This document shows positions 18,758 to 20,830 of a DNA stretch of 20,830 bases, one piece after another. Origin of the DNA: a virus; IMG/VR virus record IMGVR_UViG_3300043137_000571, positions 1 through 20,830 of that record. One strand, 5' to 3'. Position numbers and translations under genes: made by a program. Within the stretch, counting starts at the first letter, position 1, and each line of letters opens with the position of its first letter. The notes beneath the pieces were generated by a model. That model was not told where the DNA came from. It ran no database searches and worked only from the letters and a program-made list of their open reading frames with translations.

Positions 18758-19609
18758 ATGAGAATTAAAGCATTAATTATCCCACAGAGAACTAAAGGCA
18801 ATATCAGTATTGTTGGTTCGTATCGTGACAAGAGCACTGACAAAGAAATGTTCTTGATGGCCTCTGGTAAGAAGGTTGTTACTACGTTGAATGAGAACGA
18901 TCGAGTATTTCAATATACTTTCGAAGAGGGTTTTCCTTTGACATTGAATTTTGATAGCGAGCGTTTCGAAGAGCAGGCAGTTATTGAGTTTTGGAAAAAG
19001 CATCCTTTGGTGTTTAGCGATGGTTATGATAATCCAAATTTGATATCTCAACAATTCAAATTTGAAATCAAAGAAGAAAAGATTCAAACTGAATACAGCG
19101 AATTGTTAGGTCGTTTGCAGTGTATTGGACAAGTGTCAAATATGACATTCCAAGAGCAAATGAATTTGGCTTTCGCATTGGGCTCAGATCCTCGTGAAAT
19201 GTCTCCGATGGAGGTATACCTTCACTTGGTTGGTTTGACGCTAAATGGTATCGCTATTGCACGTAAGGACTATGTTAAAACATATCTTTCTGTTCGTGCC
19301 AACGAAAGGATTGCAACCGTTTATGCAAACAAAGCAATGGCTTACAAGATTATCCAAAAGGATGGTCCCGTTTATAAAATCGGAGGTCGTAACGCAGGTA
19401 CCACAATGGATGCTGTAGTTGCAATGCTTTTGGCTGACACCGATACGTTTGAAAACTACATTAAGCCCGAGGTAGATAAGTATGACGTTAGTGAAACTTT
19501 GAAACTTGATACTGTAGATCCTTTGGATTTGCCAGAAGAAATCAAGAATCTTTTGCCCGTAACTGGTGCGAATGATAAGCGTAAAGCGAGAAAGCCTGGT
19601 TTAGATTAA
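18758..19609 (+). CDS. Structural-region protein, function unknown
   Basis: A 283-residue protein starting MRIKALIIPQRTKGNISIVG. N-terminal part beta-rich (about 1-60), followed by a helical, charged middle (EEQAVIEFWKKHPLVFSDGY; QMNLAFALGSDPREMSPMEV), and a Lys/Arg tail (VTGANDKRKARKPGLD). I do not recognise a family. Its place between the capsid-associated gene and the neck-type genes, with its own promoter and terminator, points to a virion or virion-assembly role. Confidence 0.55.
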   Translation: MRIKALIIPQRTKGNISIVGSYRDKSTDKEMFLMASGKKVVTTLNENDRVFQYTFEEGFPLTLNFDSERFEEQAVIEFWKKHPLVFSDGYDNPNLISQQFKFEIKEEKIQTEYSELLGRLQCIGQVSNMTFQEQMNLAFALGSDPREMSPMEVYLHLVGLTLNGIAIARKDYVKTYLSVRANERIATVYANKAMAYKIIQKDGPVYKIGGRNAGTTMDAVVAMLLADTDTFENYIKPEVDKYDVSETLKLDTVDPLDLPEEIKNLLPVTGANDKRKARKPGLD

Positions 19610-19634
19610 ACCTAGTTTTTAGTATTTCTGTATT

Positions 19635-19657
19635 AAGGGGGCATGGTCCCCCTTTTT
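19635..19657 (+). terminator. Terminator after the 283-residue gene
   Basis: AAGGGGG (19635-19641), six-base loop, CCCCCTT (19648-19654) and T run. Confidence 0.8.
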
Positions 19658-19675
19658 ACTTTACTTGTTTTTTTG

Positions 19676-19683
19676 TATCTTTG
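19676..19683 (+). promoter_or_regulatory. -7 box TATCTTTG before the 261-residue gene
   Basis: Perfect TAnnTTTG six bases before the ATG at 19690. Only a T-rich tract, without TTTG, lies at the -33 position, so the promoter is weaker or activator dependent. Confidence 0.6.
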
Positions 19684-19689
19684 ATATAA

Positions 19690-20475
19690 ATGACAGGTGC
19701 ACAATTTTGGACTTATCTTCAGCAAAAACTAGATAAAGCCTACTCAGCATACTTGGATAACGCCAAGGCGAATGGACTCATTAAAGAATCCATGTATCGT
19801 CTTGCTGATAAATATTGGCGTGGTCTTTCCTTTGAACGTGAGGATGATGAGATGGTAGGTCTCATGATTCGTGATTTTACAGTTACGCCCGTTGCTGGTG
19901 TTATCGATATTAAGACTTTGCTTCCCAACTATATGCACATTATGCGTATGGGTGTGAGATATGAAGTAGATGTTGTTGTAACTGCGGTTAGTGGTACAAC
20001 TTTAACTTCAGCAAAGCACAAATTAAGAAAAGGAAATACTGTTAAGTTAGGCGTAACTTCTTATGTCGTAAGCAAAGTCAAAGGAGACACTTTTGATTTG
20101 GGTACTGCTGGTTTGGCCACGGGAACATATAAGCAAGTGGTAGACAAAGAAGCTAAGCAAATGGTTGGGGATCGAAAGAATGGTGCTTTCCATAGCGCTA
20201 CTTTTTCAACTCCAAGATTTGAATCTTTGAATACGGGTACAGCAACTCCGAGAGGATTTAAGGTTAGTCCTTCTCCCGCTACTTGTACTATTGACTATAT
20301 GCGTGTACCACCTATAGATATTGACGTGGCGAGTACAACAACTATTCTCGAGGATTATTACGGGATGAAGTTTTTGTATCGTTTGATGGATGAATGTGTA
20401 TTGAACTTTGGGGCTCAGACAAAAGACTATCCAACAAAGCAGAGTGCACAACAAGATATAATTGAAAACCCATGA
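19690..20475 (+). CDS. Neck/ring-type virion structural protein
   Basis: A 261-residue protein starting MTGAQFWTYLQQKLDKAYSA. Two N-terminal helices (FWTYLQQKLDKAYSAYLD; KESMYRLADKYWRGL) are followed by a domain with the segment LPNYMHIMRMGVRYEV. A beta-rich middle is repeat-like (GTTLTSAKHKLRKGNTVKL), and the C-terminal part has CTIDYMRVPPIDIDV and YYGMKFLYRLMDECVLNFG. I recall this plan (K.DKAY..Y......N..........YMH..RM ... Y.R.P..ID ... KFLYR..D..) from structural proteins of crAss-like and Cellulophaga phages, probably in the portal-tail connection. Coupled to the next gene by an ATGA overlap. Confidence 0.65.
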   Translation: MTGAQFWTYLQQKLDKAYSAYLDNAKANGLIKESMYRLADKYWRGLSFEREDDEMVGLMIRDFTVTPVAGVIDIKTLLPNYMHIMRMGVRYEVDVVVTAVSGTTLTSAKHKLRKGNTVKLGVTSYVVSKVKGDTFDLGTAGLATGTYKQVVDKEAKQMVGDRKNGAFHSATFSTPRFESLNTGTATPRGFKVSPSPATCTIDYMRVPPIDIDVASTTTILEDYYGMKFLYRLMDECVLNFGAQTKDYPTKQSAQQDIIENP

Positions 20476-20830
20476 TTTACTTACAAGAAATCGTAGACGA
20501 AATTAAGAGCGACTTACATAGTGGAATGACTTACAACGATAGTCGTTTCGATGATGAATACATTGAGAACAAAATTCATGGTGCCCGTGCTACATTAATC
20601 ATGAACTACATGATGAAGAGTGGTAAGTTCATCAACGATGCTTGGATACAGACTTTGGATATGCGTTTTAGCGAAGACGAAAAAGAGTGTGAAGTTAAGA
20701 CTTTTGAATGTCCCAATGTCATTTCGCTCGATGGTCAAGCAGATGGATTCATCTACGTTGGTCATTCAGACGGTTTAAAGCCCTTTGTACGCATCCGTAA
20801 AGGATTTACAACACTCACACGCCATTCTTT
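20472..20830 (+). CDS. Portal-tail connector-type structural protein (partial, runs off right edge)
   Basis: ATG at 20472 overlapping the upstream stop (ATGA); open to the window end with at least 119 codons, so the C-terminus is missing. The product starts MIYLQEIVDEIKSDLHSGMT and continues with DDEYIENKIHGARATLIMNY and WIQTLDMRFS. The pattern (L.EIV.EIK..L........DD.YI..KIH.AR..LI.......-K.I.D.WIQTL....) is that of a structural protein family found after the neck-type gene in crAss-like and related phages; its exact place in the virion is not established here. Confidence 0.6.
   Translation, partial: MIYLQEIVDEIKSDLHSGMTYNDSRFDDEYIENKIHGARATLIMNYMMKSGKFINDAWIQTLDMRFSEDEKECEVKTFECPNVISLDGQADGFIYVGHSDGLKPFVRIRKGFTTLTRHS

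Overview
The window looks like part of a tailed double-stranded DNA phage that infects a Bacteroidota host. Three things point there. (1) Nearly every transcription start I can propose has the Bacteroidota-type promoter TTTG-N19-21-TAnnTTTG, and Shine-Dalgarno sequences are absent. (2) The virion genes (portal, acidic scaffold-like protein, HK97-type capsid protein, then two neck/ring-like proteins) resemble those of crAss-like and Cellulophaga-type podoviruses. (3) Host-takeover and recombination genes are mixed with phage-encoded tRNA-like genes and a tmRNA. No terminase, polymerase or lysis gene lies in the window.

Layout. Positions 1-3080 are a leftward operon of small, mostly unknown genes plus a phage-type cytosine-C5 methyltransferase-like protein, driven by a promoter at 3121-3153. 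Positions 3081-4001 are a 0.9-kb gene-free region full of short direct and inverted repeats; it separates that operon from a rightward unit (4002-6292) made of a highly repetitive fibre/adhesin gene and a small partner, closed by a terminator at 6313-6341. Positions 6347-7445 hold a leftward RNA cluster: a tmRNA and five or six tRNA-like genes, most of them much longer than normal tRNAs. They have their own promoter at 7467-7498, just downstream of the terminator of the next unit. Positions 7594-12001 are a leftward recombination/modification operon, listed here in transcription order: SSB-like protein, small protein, YqaJ-type exonuclease, HNH protein, second HNH endonuclease with its own promoter, C5 methyltransferase locus, two overlapping small genes, GroES-like protein, small protein. 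A divergent control region at 12002-12073 separates it from two putative regulators and a RusA-type resolvase (12074-13069). From 13352 to the right edge come the virion genes, several with individual promoters and terminators.

Most unusual points. (i) The tRNA-like cluster: acceptor stems and T-arms are well formed, but the central domain is enlarged so that units reach about 105-155 nt. (ii) The C5 methyltransferase locus: an in-frame TAA falls exactly inside the catalytic Pro-Cys-Gln motif, and a second, apparently conserved 245-residue protein is encoded in another frame across the same DNA. (iii) The 3081-4001 region contains an exact 19-bp direct repeat with an embedded palindrome and several other repeat families. 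(iv) Most identifiable promoters sit 4-9 bp before the ATG, implying leaderless or nearly leaderless mRNAs. (v) The octamer TGGGTCTC occurs nine times. Functions below are assigned from sequence motifs read by eye; no database search was possible.
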